Source: Dyella silvatica
Lineage (GTDB): Bacteria > Pseudomonadota > Gammaproteobacteria > Xanthomonadales > Rhodanobacteraceae
Direction of reading: 5' to 3'
Length of the DNA: 36,005 bases
Assembly (NCBI RefSeq): GCF_026283955.1
Contig: NZ_JAPDPE010000046.1
Coordinates: 1-36,005, forward strand
The notes beneath the pieces are model-generated. The model saw only the letters and a program-made list of their open reading frames with translations. It was not told the origin of the DNA and searched no databases. The position numbers were made by a program, and so were the translations under genes. Below, piece by piece: positions 10,035 to 18,395 of the stretch; position 1 is the first letter of the stretch; each line of letters opens with the position of its first letter.

Positions 10035-10055
10035 AATGGGCTCAAGCGGCCCATT
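10035..10055 (-). terminator. Intrinsic terminator/attenuator just upstream of rimP
   Basis: A 7-bp stem (AATGGGC with GCCCATT, loop of 7) is followed on the minus strand by TTTTTTGTTT. It lies 28 nt before the rimP ATG, and no promoter was recognised between it and rimP. That position suggests an attenuator on the rimP-nusA-infB transcript rather than a simple end-of-operon signal. Confidence 0.75.
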
Positions 10056-10160
10056 CCCTTATCTCGCCGTTGTCCCGACTCCTCCAGATTCTTTCCGGGC
10101 ACGAACCGCCGGCTTTTCAACTGGCAGATGATCGCACGACGCATCCTTGCGCCCAACAAA

Positions 10161-10181
10161 AAAGCCTCACGAGGAGGCTTT
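10161..10181 (-). terminator. Rho-independent terminator after tRNA-fMet
   Basis: AAAGCCTC (10161-10168) and GAGGCTTT (10174-10181) form an 8-bp stem with a 5-nt loop. On the minus strand the stem runs into a T tract (TTTTTTGTT). It begins 18 nt past the tRNA 3' end and should end most tRNA transcripts. Confidence 0.8.
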
Positions 10182-10199
10182 CTTGCTCTAAGAAAGATC

Positions 10200-10276
<77 letters not shown>

Positions 10277-10289
10277 TCAGAGTTCGAGA

Positions 10290-10318
10290 AGTCTAACGAT
10301 GTGGCAGGTCTCTTGCAA
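10290..10318 (-). promoter_or_regulatory. Predicted promoter for tRNA-fMet
   Basis: TTGCAA (10313-10318) and TAGACT (10290-10295) are spaced by 17 bp, with the -10 box ending 13 nt before the tRNA. A very A/T-rich stretch directly upstream (about 10319-10400) could act as an UP element, as is common for stable RNA promoters. The rest of the nuoN-tRNA gap (to 10522) holds nothing else recognisable. Confidence 0.55.
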
Positions 10319-10522
10319 GGCTTTTTGAAATTTAACTGGAAACATTTCTGTCTTTTTTTCAAAACAATGCAACAAAGCCTTATATAAAGCGTTTTTAAGA
10401 TCGATCGTCGTCGTGCGCGGCACTACTTGTCGAATGCACTTGGATGCTCTCATCGTCATTATCGAGCGACGACATCATCGTCTGTCTTACAAACGCATTG
10501 CACCTGATGCATGGTCAAAAAT

Positions 10523-10551
10523 GAAAACGGCCGCTATGCGCGACCGTTTTC
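10523..10551 (-). terminator. Rho-independent terminator of the nuo operon
   Basis: GAAAACGG (10523-10530) pairs with CCGTTTTC (10544-10551), with a small inner CGC/GCG stem. On the minus strand it is followed by ATTTTTG. It lies 23 nt past the nuoN stop and ends the 14-gene operon. Confidence 0.75.
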
Positions 10552-10574
10552 TTCAAACAGCGGTGACAAAGCGA

Positions 10575-12026
10575 TCAAACCGCGGGGAACGCACTCTTGC
10601 ACCAGTCCAACAGCGGACCCCAGCAAAAACCCATCACCAACAGCGCCAGTGCATTGAGTGACAGCACCAGGCGCAGCGAAAGATCCGACTGCGGTTTGTG
10701 CTCGCTACCTTCGACCGGCTTGTCGAAGTACATCACCTTCACCACGCGCAGGTAGTAGTACAGACCGATGATGGCGAACACGGCACCGACAATAGCCAGC
10801 CACAGCATGTTTGCGTGCACAGCGGCCTGCAACACCATCAGCTTGGCAAAGAAACCAAACAGCGGCGGCACACCGGCCAGCGAGAACATCACCAGCAACA
10901 TCAGGAAAGCCAACCACGGCGAACGCTGGTTCAAGCCCTTCAGATCATCGACTTCTTCGCATTCGAAACCGGCACACGCCAAGGCCAGGATCACCCCGAA
11001 GGCCGCGGTACCCATCAGCGCGTAGCTGATCGCATAGAACATCGCCGCGGCATAGCCTTCGCTATTGGCACTGGCCAGGCCCAACAACAGATAACCCATG
11101 TGCGAAATGGTCGAATACGCCAGGACGCGCTTGAGGTTGGTCTGCACAATGGCAACCAGATTACCGATCGCCAGCGACAGCACGGCCAGCACCGCCAACA
11201 TCTGCTGCCACTGATGCGCCAGCGACGGGTCGCCCATGCCCGACTCAAGCAGCCGATACGCCATACCGAAGGCCGCCAGTTTCGGCGCCGAACCGATGAA
11301 GATGGTGACCGCCGTCGGAGAGCCCTGGTAAACGTCGGGAATCCACATGTGGAACGGCGCGGCACCGAGCTTGAAGCCTATACCGATGATCATGAAGATC
11401 AGGCCGAACAACAACAAATTCGGTGTCGAGTTATGCAGCGAAGCGGCCGTGTGCAGCTGAGCCAGATCCAGCGTGCCGGTGGCGCCGTAAATCATCGACA
11501 TGCCATACAGCAGCATGCCCGAGGCCAGGGCGCCCAGCACGAAGTACTTGATCGCCGCTTCCGACGACAAACTCGAATCGCGGTTCAACGCGACCAAGGC
11601 ATAAGAGGACAGTGTCAGCAGCTCCAAACCCAGATACACGGTGACCAGGCTACCGGCTGACACCAGCAACATGATGCCGATCACCGCGAAAATCGTCAGC
11701 GTGTAGAACTCACCGACATACAGCTTGCGATCGATCAGATACGGCCGGGCGTAAATAAACACCAGCACCGTCGCCAGCAAAGCGAATACCTTGAGAATTT
11801 CCGCTACCCGATCGCGCACGAACATACCGTTAAAGGCGCTGATGCTTTGCTCTGGCTGGCCTGCCATCACCAGATACATGGCCACCAACAGCACGGCGAT
11901 CGAGAGCCAATGCAGCACCCAGCGTCGCGCTGGCGCCATAAAGGCGTCCAGCAGCAACAGCAAGCACGCCGCCACTACCAGACATAGCTCTGGCAGCAGG
12001 ATCAGAATGTCATTCATATTCGGCAT
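10575..12026 (-). CDS. nuoN: NADH-quinone oxidoreductase subunit N
   Basis: NuoN is one of three antiporter-like proton-pumping subunits in the membrane arm of complex I. The 483-residue product has about 14 hydrophobic segments, and the conserved discontinuous-helix region with VKYFVLGALASG-like sequence appears as AIKYFVLGALASGMLLYG. Conserved membrane Lys residues lie in the FKLGAAPFHMWIPDVYQGSP and LKRVLAYSTISHMGYLL blocks. The ATG at 12026 has AGGA before it and gives MPNMNDILILLPEL; a second ATG three codons on is possible. It follows nuoM by 13 nt and is the last gene of the operon. Confidence 0.97.
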   Translation of the reverse strand: MPNMNDILILLPELCLVVAACLLLLLDAFMAPARRWVLHWLSIAVLLVAMYLVMAGQPEQSISAFNGMFVRDRVAEILKVFALLATVLVFIYARPYLIDRKLYVGEFYTLTIFAVIGIMLLVSAGSLVTVYLGLELLTLSSYALVALNRDSSLSSEAAIKYFVLGALASGMLLYGMSMIYGATGTLDLAQLHTAASLHNSTPNLLLFGLIFMIIGIGFKLGAAPFHMWIPDVYQGSPTAVTIFIGSAPKLAAFGMAYRLLESGMGDPSLAHQWQQMLAVLAVLSLAIGNLVAIVQTNLKRVLAYSTISHMGYLLLGLASANSEGYAAAMFYAISYALMGTAAFGVILALACAGFECEEVDDLKGLNQRSPWLAFLMLLVMFSLAGVPPLFGFFAKLMVLQAAVHANMLWLAIVGAVFAIIGLYYYLRVVKVMYFDKPVEGSEHKPQSDLSLRLVLSLNALALLVMGFCWGPLLDWCKSAFPAV

Positions 12027-12039
12027 GAGTGTGTCCTGC

Positions 12040-13554
12040 TCAATAAATCTTGTGGTTGCCAAGCTGCTGAACCAGCTGCGTTACCGAAGCGTCCATCAGA
12101 TGGATCAACGGTTGCGGCCACACACCCAACACCAGCACAGCGGCGGCGAAGGCCAATAAAACGAAGGCTTCGCGGCCATTGATGTCTTTCATTTCAGCGA
12201 CGTGCGGGTTGGTTACCTCACCCCAGAGCACTCGCTTGACCATCCACAACGTATAAGCGGCGCCGATGATCAAGGTGAATGCAGCGAACAGTGCAATCCA
12301 CGGATTGGCGCTGAAGCTGGCCAGGATCACCATGAATTCGCCGACAAAACCGCTGGTACCCGGCAAGCCGCTATTGGCCATCGCGAAAAGCATGTAGAAG
12401 AAGCCGAACCACGGCATCACATTGATGACGCCGCCGTAGTCCTTGATCTGTCGCGAATGCAGGCGGTCATAGAGCACACCGATGCAAGAGAACATCGCGC
12501 CTGACACGAAGCCATGCGAAATCATCTGCACCATCGCGCCCTGCAGGCCAAGCTTGGCCGCATCGGCGTTGCCGCTACGCACCAGCATGAAGGCGATAAA
12601 GATACCCAGGGTCACAAAGCCCATGTGCGCCACGGACGAATACGCCACCAGCTTCTTCATGTCCTCCTGCACCAGGGCGATATAGCCGATGTAGACGACC
12701 GCTAACAGGCTTAGGCCGATCACCAGCCAGGCGTAGGCTTCGGATGCATCCGGCACGATCGGCAGCGAGAAACGCAGAAAGCCGTAACCGCCGATTTTCA
12801 GCATCACCGCAGCCAGCACCACCGAGCCACCGGTCGGCGCCTCGACGTGGGCGTCCGGCAACCATGTATGCACCGGCACCATCGGCACCTTGACGGCGAA
12901 GGCGAACAGGAAGGCGAAGAACAGCCAGGTCTGCTCCTTCATCGACAAGCGCAGGCCAGCCAGCGTATTCAAATCGAATGAGCCGCCAGCCTTGTTGTAC
13001 AGATAAATCAGGCCGATCAACATGAAGATCGAGCCGAGAAAGGTGTAGATAAAGAACTTCAGCGTCGCGTAAACACGGCGCGGGCCGCCCCAGACACCGA
13101 TCAGGATGAACATCGGGATCAGCATCGCCTCGAAGAAGGCGTAGAACAGCAGCGCATCGGTGGCGCAGAACACGCCGATCATCAGGCCTTCCAACACCAG
13201 CATGGCGGCCATGTACTGATGTGGTTTGTCCTGGATGACTTCCCAGGCGCCAATAATGACCAGGATGCCGACAAAGCTGGTCAACAAGATCAGCGCGACC
13301 GAGATGCCATCCACGGCCAGGCCGTAATGAACATTCAGCGCCGAAATCCATTGATAGTCTTCGACGAACTGTTTGATCGGGCTGTCCGCGTTGAACTGCG
13401 TCAACAACAGCAGGCTGACCACAAAGGTCAGCACCGCAATCAGCAACGAGGTCCAGCGGGCCAGGTTGGGCCGAGCAGAACCGGCGAGCAGCACCGGTAT
13501 GGCACCGGCGATGGGGAGCCAGATCAGCAGGCTGAGCAAGAAGTGATTAAACAT
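12040..13554 (-). CDS. nuoM: NADH-quinone oxidoreductase subunit M
   Basis: NuoM is the second antiporter-like proton channel of complex I in the cytoplasmic membrane. The 504-residue product starts MFNHFLLSLLIWLPIAGAIP and is hydrophobic throughout. It contains the family blocks FAVKVPMVPVHTWLPDAHVE (with the conserved Lys and His), KIGGYGFLRFSLPI and MKKLVAYSSVAHMGFVTLG, and near residue 140 the conserved Glu of FEAMLIPMFILIGVWGG. Length matches the family (about 500). It lies 15 nt after nuoL and 13 nt before nuoN. Confidence 0.98.
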   Translation of the reverse strand: MFNHFLLSLLIWLPIAGAIPVLLAGSARPNLARWTSLLIAVLTFVVSLLLLTQFNADSPIKQFVEDYQWISALNVHYGLAVDGISVALILLTSFVGILVIIGAWEVIQDKPHQYMAAMLVLEGLMIGVFCATDALLFYAFFEAMLIPMFILIGVWGGPRRVYATLKFFIYTFLGSIFMLIGLIYLYNKAGGSFDLNTLAGLRLSMKEQTWLFFAFLFAFAVKVPMVPVHTWLPDAHVEAPTGGSVVLAAVMLKIGGYGFLRFSLPIVPDASEAYAWLVIGLSLLAVVYIGYIALVQEDMKKLVAYSSVAHMGFVTLGIFIAFMLVRSGNADAAKLGLQGAMVQMISHGFVSGAMFSCIGVLYDRLHSRQIKDYGGVINVMPWFGFFYMLFAMANSGLPGTSGFVGEFMVILASFSANPWIALFAAFTLIIGAAYTLWMVKRVLWGEVTNPHVAEMKDINGREAFVLLAFAAAVLVLGVWPQPLIHLMDASVTQLVQQLGNHKIY

Positions 13555-13569
13555 ATGAGCGCGCTTCCC

Positions 13570-15600
13570 TTATTGCCCGACCAGCCAATACCCGCCAAGC
13601 AGCAGGATCAGGCCGAGAATCATCGCGAATGCATAGTGATAGAGGTAACCGGACTGCAAGCGACGCACACCACTGGCGATCCGTTGAATCAGGCTTGCCG
13701 AACCATTGACCAGCACGCCGTCAATCACTGAAGCATCACCGCCCTTCCACAGCGCACGGCCAAGCATCACACCGCCTTTGGCAAACACGGCGTAGTACAC
13801 ATCGTCGATCCAGTACTTGCGATCAAGCATGGTCCACAGCGGCTTGAGCGCACCCTTGATCTTGTCGGCTACCGACGGATTGAACAGATAGATATAGGTG
13901 GTGATGGCGAAGGCCGCAGCCACGAGCCAGAACGGCGGTTGTCCGAAACCATGCAACGCCATCGCGAGCGAGCCATGGAACTCTTCGCCCAGCTTGCCCA
14001 GCACGTTATGGATTTCATGCACCTGGATTGCATTGCCGAACCAGCTGCCGTACAGCATCGGCTGGATCGCAAAATAACCGATCAGCAGCGAAGGGATGGC
14101 CAGCAAGATCAACGGCAGCGTCACTACCCACGGCGATTCTTTCGGCGCGTGGTGCAACACGCCCGGCTCATGATGATCTTCATCATGGTGGTCATCGTGA
14201 TGACCATGGCCATGCTGGTCGACCACCTTGAAACGCTCCTTGCCGTGGAAGGTCAGATACATCTGGCGGAACGTGTAGGTGGCGGTCACGAAAGCACCGG
14301 CCAGCACGCAGAAGTAAGCGTATCCGGCACCCCAACGATGCGATTCGCCTACCGCCTCGATGATCGCGTCCTTGGAGTAAAAGCCCGCAAAGAACGGCAC
14401 GCCGCACAGCGCCAGCGAACCGATCCACATGGTGATCCAGGTAATCGGCATGTATTTGCGCAAGCCGCCCATGTAGCGCATGTCCTGCTCATGGTGCATG
14501 GCGATAATCACCGAGCCCGCACCGAGGAACAGCAAGGCCTTGAAGAAGGCGTGAGTCATCAGATGGAACACGGCGCCGGCATAAGCCGAAGCACCGAGCG
14601 CCACGGTCATATAACCCAGCTGCGACAAGGTGGAATAAGCCACGACACGCTTGATGTCGTTCTGCACGATGCCGATCAGGCCGGTGAACAAGGCACCGGT
14701 CGCGCCGATAATCATCACGAAGCTGAGCGCGCCCTCCGACAGCTCGAAGATCGGCGACATGCGCGCGACCATGAAGATGCCGGCGGTAACCATCGTCGCT
14801 GCATGGATCAGCGCCGAAATCGGGGTCGGGCCTTCCATCGAGTCCGGCAGCCAGACATGCAACGGCACCTGCGCCGATTTACCCATGGCACCGATGAACA
14901 ACAGGATGCCAATGACCGTAGCGGCATCCCATTGCACGGTCGAGGTGATCTGCAATTTTTGCCCGAGCAGTGTGTGTGCATCGTTGAATGCAGTGGCGTA
15001 ATCCAGCGTGTGCAGGAAAAACAGCACCGCGGCAATGCCAAGCAAAAAGCCGAAGTCGCCGACGCGATTGACCAGGAACGCCTTGAGGTTGGCATAGATT
15101 GCCGTCGGCTTTTTGTACCAGAAGCCGATCAGCAGGTACGACACCAGGCCCACCGCTTCCCAGCCGAAAAACAGCTGCATGAAGTTGTTGCTCATCACCA
15201 GCATCAACATCGAGAAGGTGAACAGCGAGATATAGCTGAAGAAACGCTGGTAGCCCGGATCGTCCTTCATGTAGCCGATGGTGTAGATATGCACCAGCAA
15301 CGAGACGAAGGTCACCACCACCATCATCATCGCGGTGAGGCGATCGATCAAAAAGCCGACGCTGGCACTGAACTTGCCAATTTCGAACCAGGTATAGAGG
15401 TTGTGGTTGTAATTTACCGCCGCGCCCGTGGTGAGCTGATACAGCACGTAAAACGACAGCCCGCAGGAAATCGCCACACCGAGAATGGTCGCACTATGCG
15501 AACCGGCGCGGCCGAGAAAACGGCCCAGGAAGCCGGCCAATACGCAGCCGACCAGCGGCGCCAGCGCGATGGTCAGCAGAATGGAGGTAGAAAGTTCCAT
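13570..15600 (-). CDS. nuoL: NADH-quinone oxidoreductase subunit L
   Basis: NuoL is the distal proton-pumping subunit of complex I, with the long lateral helix along the membrane arm. The 676-residue product from ATG 15600 (MELSTSILLTIALAPLVGCV) has the expected blocks FFGWEAVGLVSYLLIGFW and AQVPLHVWLPDSMEGPTPIS, and a C-terminal membrane anchor. A His/Asp-rich cytoplasmic loop (about residues 457-485, with GHGHHDDHHDEDHHEPG) precedes the lateral-helix region. The frame is open further upstream (to 15759), but that part is translated repeat DNA. The ribosome binding site GAGGA, nine bases before the ATG, lies within the terminal repeat of the nuoK-nuoL element, and the ATG overlaps the stop of an 87-codon frame (TGATG). 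Confidence 0.97.
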   Translation of the reverse strand: MELSTSILLTIALAPLVGCVLAGFLGRFLGRAGSHSATILGVAISCGLSFYVLYQLTTGAAVNYNHNLYTWFEIGKFSASVGFLIDRLTAMMMVVVTFVSLLVHIYTIGYMKDDPGYQRFFSYISLFTFSMLMLVMSNNFMQLFFGWEAVGLVSYLLIGFWYKKPTAIYANLKAFLVNRVGDFGFLLGIAAVLFFLHTLDYATAFNDAHTLLGQKLQITSTVQWDAATVIGILLFIGAMGKSAQVPLHVWLPDSMEGPTPISALIHAATMVTAGIFMVARMSPIFELSEGALSFVMIIGATGALFTGLIGIVQNDIKRVVAYSTLSQLGYMTVALGASAYAGAVFHLMTHAFFKALLFLGAGSVIIAMHHEQDMRYMGGLRKYMPITWITMWIGSLALCGVPFFAGFYSKDAIIEAVGESHRWGAGYAYFCVLAGAFVTATYTFRQMYLTFHGKERFKVVDQHGHGHHDDHHDEDHHEPGVLHHAPKESPWVVTLPLILLAIPSLLIGYFAIQPMLYGSWFGNAIQVHEIHNVLGKLGEEFHGSLAMALHGFGQPPFWLVAAAFAITTYIYLFNPSVADKIKGALKPLWTMLDRKYWIDDVYYAVFAKGGVMLGRALWKGGDASVIDGVLVNGSASLIQRIASGVRRLQSGYLYHYAFAMILGLILLLGGYWLVGQ

Positions 15601-15863
15601 CAGGGCATGTCCTCGTATGCGCAATGGGTCGCGCCGGGATCTGTTTGCTCGCGGAGCAAGGGAGAACGAAGAAGTGTATGTCGATACACGACTGAGTGAT
15701 GACGCAGCTCCGAGGGCAAACAGACCCGGCCCGGAGGGTTGCTTACCCATGGCCGCCATGCGGCAGCGCGTGACTTGACCATGGAACCACCATGGCCCGC
15801 ATCATGCACTACCACCTGACGGCCATGGGTGGGCAACGCGGCCCATTGCGTATACGAGGTCAT
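15600..15863 (-). other. 87-codon frame running through the nuoK-nuoL repeat element
   Basis: An ATG at 15863, four bases after the nuoK stop, opens an 87-codon frame whose TGA shares its A with the nuoL ATG (TGATG). The product (MTSYTQWAALPTHGRQ... ending in CAYEDMP) is basic and Arg-rich, with no recognisable domain. It is fully encoded by the inverted-repeat element, so it may be only a translated repeat. Its value may be to carry ribosomes from nuoK to nuoL. There is no well-spaced ribosome binding site for it. I do not claim it is a functional protein. Confidence 0.3.
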
Positions 15864-15867
15864 GCCC
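15603..15867. repeat. Nested inverted-repeat element filling the nuoK-nuoL gap (MITE-like)
   Basis: The ends 15603-15633 and 15837-15867 are reverse complements at 28 of 31 positions. Inside are two further stem modules. Module 1 pairs 15634-15657 with 15707-15729 (about 21 of 24) around a small hairpin GTGTAT/ATACAC (15674-15689). Module 2 pairs 15738-15755 with 15820-15837 (16 of 18) around CCATGG/CCATGG (15779-15795). The fold is a three-way junction closed by a long terminal stem. No transposase is encoded. The layout resembles a non-autonomous miniature element or a large palindromic repeat family, but no second copy was seen in this window, so dispersal is unproven. Confidence 0.85.
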
Positions 15868-16173
15868 CTAACCCTTCATGCTGTCGATTTGCGCGATATT
15901 GATCGTGCTGCGATTACGGAACAGCAGCACCAGGATCGCCAGGCCAATCGCGGTTTCCGCGGCGGCTACGGTAAGAATGAAGAACACGAACACCTGCCCT
16001 GCCGGATCGCCGTGAAAGCGCGAGAACGCTACAAAGTTGATGTTCACCGCAAGCAGCATCAACTCGATCGACATCAACAGCACGATGACGTTTTTGCGAT
16101 TGATGAACAAGCTGGCGACGGCGATGCAAAACAACACCGCACCCAGCACGATGAAATGCGCGAGCGTAATCAT
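15868..16173 (-). CDS. nuoK: NADH-quinone oxidoreductase subunit K
   Basis: NuoK is a small three-helix membrane subunit of complex I. The 101-residue product ([20 protein letters not shown]...) has the conserved membrane Glu residues in [17 protein letters not shown] and in [20 protein letters not shown]. Length is exactly typical. Its ATG overlaps the nuoJ stop (ATGA), indicating translational coupling. Its TAG stop directly abuts the terminal repeat of the 267-bp element before nuoL, whereas gaps between the other nuo genes are 20 nt or less. Confidence 0.98.
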   Translation of the reverse strand: MITLAHFIVLGAVLFCIAVASLFINRKNVIVLLMSIELMLLAVNINFVAFSRFHGDPAGQVFVFFILTVAAAETAIGLAILVLLFRNRSTINIAQIDSMKG

Positions 16174-16829
16174 GGTTTGGTCTCCTCCGGCGACACGGGA
16201 GCGGGCTGCACCGAGGCCGGATACTCCGTAGTCATCTTGATCAGGCGCACACGGTCACGCGGATTGATGCTGACCTGCTGGCTAGCCGTCTGGTGACGCA
16301 CACCGCCACGCTGACGCAAGGTCAACACGACCGCAGCCACCACGCCCACGGTAAGAATCAGCGCAGCGATCTCAAACGGCAGCAGAAACTGCGTATACAG
16401 CGCATGACCCAGCCATTCCGTATTGGACACGCCTTGCGCGGCGGCCGGGTTCACACCCATGGTATGCGTATGCATGGCGCGCACGCCGATCAGCGCCAGC
16501 ATTTCGCCGAGCATGACCAGGGCTACGATGATGCCGACCGGCAGATAGCGAATAAACCCTTCGCGGACTTTCTCCTGTTCGATGTCGAGCATCATCACCA
16601 CGAACAGGAACAGCACCATCACCGCACCGACGTAGACCACGATCAGCGCGATAGCGAGAAACTCGGCCTCGGCCAGCAACCAGATGCAGGCGGTACTGAA
16701 AAACGTCAGTACCAGCGACAGCACAGCATGCACCGTATTGCGCAAGCTGATGACGCCCAAAGCCGCACCGACGGTAACCGCACCGAAGGCGTAAAAACAG
16801 ATAAGTTGGAACAGCTGCGGATCAATCAT
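16170..16829 (-). CDS. nuoJ: NADH-quinone oxidoreductase subunit J
   Basis: NuoJ is a five-helix membrane subunit of complex I at the junction with the peripheral arm. The 219-residue product begins [20 protein letters not shown] and contains the conserved [20 protein letters not shown] region, the pi-bulge helix of the family. The C-terminal tail after the last helix is hydrophilic and ends in a Pro-rich stretch. It starts 12 nt after nuoI and overlaps nuoK by 4 nt. Confidence 0.97.
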   Translation of the reverse strand: MIDPQLFQLICFYAFGAVTVGAALGVISLRNTVHAVLSLVLTFFSTACIWLLAEAEFLAIALIVVYVGAVMVLFLFVVMMLDIEQEKVREGFIRYLPVGIIVALVMLGEMLALIGVRAMHTHTMGVNPAAAQGVSNTEWLGHALYTQFLLPFEIAALILTVGVVAAVVLTLRQRGGVRHQTASQQVSINPRDRVRLIKMTTEYPASVQPAPVSPEETKP

Positions 16830-16841
16830 GATTCATGGGCC

Positions 16842-17333
16842 TCAGCGATACGCCGCGTCTTGAGTGCGCGCGGCGGCGATGTCGTGCTCGAAGCGGTCGC
16901 CAATGGCAAGCAACTGCGGCTTGGTCACAATGTTTTCACCGCGATGTTCAAAGTGATACTCGTGCACATGGGTTTCCACGATCGAGTCGACCGGGCAGCT
17001 CTCTTCGCAAAAACCGCAGAAGATGCACTTGAACAAATCGATGTCGTAGCGCGTGGTACGGCGCTGGCCGTCGCTTTCGCGCGGCGCCGAATCGATGGTG
17101 ATCGCCAATGCCGGGCACACTGCCTCGCACAACTTGCAGGCGATGCAACGCTCTTCACCATTCGCATACCGGCGCAGCGCATGCAGGCCACGGAAACGGT
17201 TGGACTTAGGAATGTGCTCCATCGGGTAGCGCATCGTGTACTTCGGCTTGAACATGTAGCGCATGGTCAAGACCATGCCCTTGACCAGCTCGATCAGTAG
17301 CAGACTTTTAAAATAGTGAGTGATGCGGGACAT
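16842..17333 (-). CDS. nuoI: NADH-quinone oxidoreductase subunit I (2x 4Fe-4S)
   Basis: NuoI carries iron-sulfur clusters N6a and N6b that relay electrons towards quinone. The 163-residue product from ATG 17333 ([20 protein letters not shown]) has an amphipathic N-terminal helix and two ferredoxin motifs: C63-C66-C69-C73 ([12 protein letters not shown]) and C103-C106-C109-C113 ([12 protein letters not shown]). The frame extends 23 codons upstream into nuoH, but ATG 17333 is preceded by GGGAGG, which overlaps the end of nuoH, and matches the family start. Confidence 0.98.
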   Translation of the reverse strand: MSRITHYFKSLLLIELVKGMVLTMRYMFKPKYTMRYPMEHIPKSNRFRGLHALRRYANGEERCIACKLCEAVCPALAITIDSAPRESDGQRRTTRYDIDLFKCIFCGFCEESCPVDSIVETHVHEYHFEHRGENIVTKPQLLAIGDRFEHDIAAARTQDAAYR

Positions 17334-17338
17334 AGTCT

Positions 17339-18391
17339 TCAGCCTCCCGTGCCGATGCTGACCCAGCCGAAATACTTCATGCAGCCGGCGACGAGAACCC
17401 ATGCGATAGCGATGGGAATAAATATTTTCCAGCCCAGACGCATGATCTGGTCATAGCGGTAGCGCGGGAAACTGGCGCGGAACCATAGGAACAAGAAAGC
17501 GAAGATAAAGGCCTTGATGAACAGCCAGATGAAGCCACCGGTCCAGATCCAGTTGACCCACGGAGACACATCAGCGTGAATCACGCCTTGCAATGGGCTC
17601 ATCCAGCCGCCGAGGAACAGGATCGGCGCCAGGAAGCTGATCAGGATCATGTTGGCGTATTCGGCCAAGAAGAAGATCGCGAACGCCGAACCCGAATATT
17701 CCACGTGGAAACCGGCGACGATTTCCGACTCGCCCTCCGCCACGTCAAATGGTGCGCGGTTGGTTTCCGCCACACCGGAGATGAAATAAATCACGAACAC
17801 CGGCAGCAGCGGCAGCCAGAACCAGTCGAAGACGCCCTTGCTACCCGTCTGTGCATGCACGATGTCGGTCAGGTTCAACGAACCCGCCAGCACCAACACA
17901 CAAACCAGGCACAGGCCCATCGCCAATTCGTACGAGATCACCTGCGCCGCCGAGCGCATGGCGCCAAGCAACGCGTAACGCGAGTTGGATGCCCAGCCAG
18001 CGAGGATGATGCCGTATACACCCAGCGAGGTCATCGCCAGCAGATACAGCAAGCCGGCATTGACGTTCGCCAGCACCATCTTTTCGCTGAACGGAATCAC
18101 CGCCCAAGCCGCCAGCGCGGGAATCAGCGCAAGCAACGGTGCCAGGTAATAAAGGAAACGGTTCGCCTTGGTCGGCAGCACCACTTCCTTGAACAACAAC
18201 TTGAAAACGTCGGCAAAGGCTTGCAGCAAGCCTAGCGGACCGATTTTGTTCGGCCCCATGCGCACGTGCATCCAGCCGATGACCTTGCGCTCCCAGTACA
18301 CAAACATCGCTACCGCGATAATCAGCGGCAGCGCGATGCACGCGATGTAGAAGATCGGCACCAGCAACTGATTGAAGATCTGTTCGCCCAT
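17339..18391 (-). CDS. nuoH: NADH-quinone oxidoreductase subunit H
   Basis: NuoH forms much of the quinone-binding chamber of complex I. The 350-residue product has about eight transmembrane helices. It contains the conserved [20 protein letters not shown] loop (about residues 28-47), [20 protein letters not shown] with the acidic quinone-channel residues, and [18 protein letters not shown] near the C-terminus. Length and motifs are typical. It begins 4 nt after the nuoG stop, and its last codons contain the nuoI ribosome binding site. Confidence 0.98.
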   Translation of the reverse strand: MGEQIFNQLLVPIFYIACIALPLIIAVAMFVYWERKVIGWMHVRMGPNKIGPLGLLQAFADVFKLLFKEVVLPTKANRFLYYLAPLLALIPALAAWAVIPFSEKMVLANVNAGLLYLLAMTSLGVYGIILAGWASNSRYALLGAMRSAAQVISYELAMGLCLVCVLVLAGSLNLTDIVHAQTGSKGVFDWFWLPLLPVFVIYFISGVAETNRAPFDVAEGESEIVAGFHVEYSGSAFAIFFLAEYANMILISFLAPILFLGGWMSPLQGVIHADVSPWVNWIWTGGFIWLFIKAFIFAFLFLWFRASFPRYRYDQIMRLGWKIFIPIAIAWVLVAGCMKYFGWVSIGTGG

Positions 18392-18395
18392 GTGC

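Noticed and set aside
10277-10522. Small gene between tRNA-fMet and nuoN
   Set aside because: Short frames here have no ribosome binding site or similarity; the A/T-rich segment is better explained as the tRNA promoter region.
13939-15699. A 586-codon open frame on the plus strand
   Set aside because: It is antisense to nuoL; its composition (Arg, His, Gln, Glu-rich) is that of a shadow frame, and part of it reads through the repeat element.
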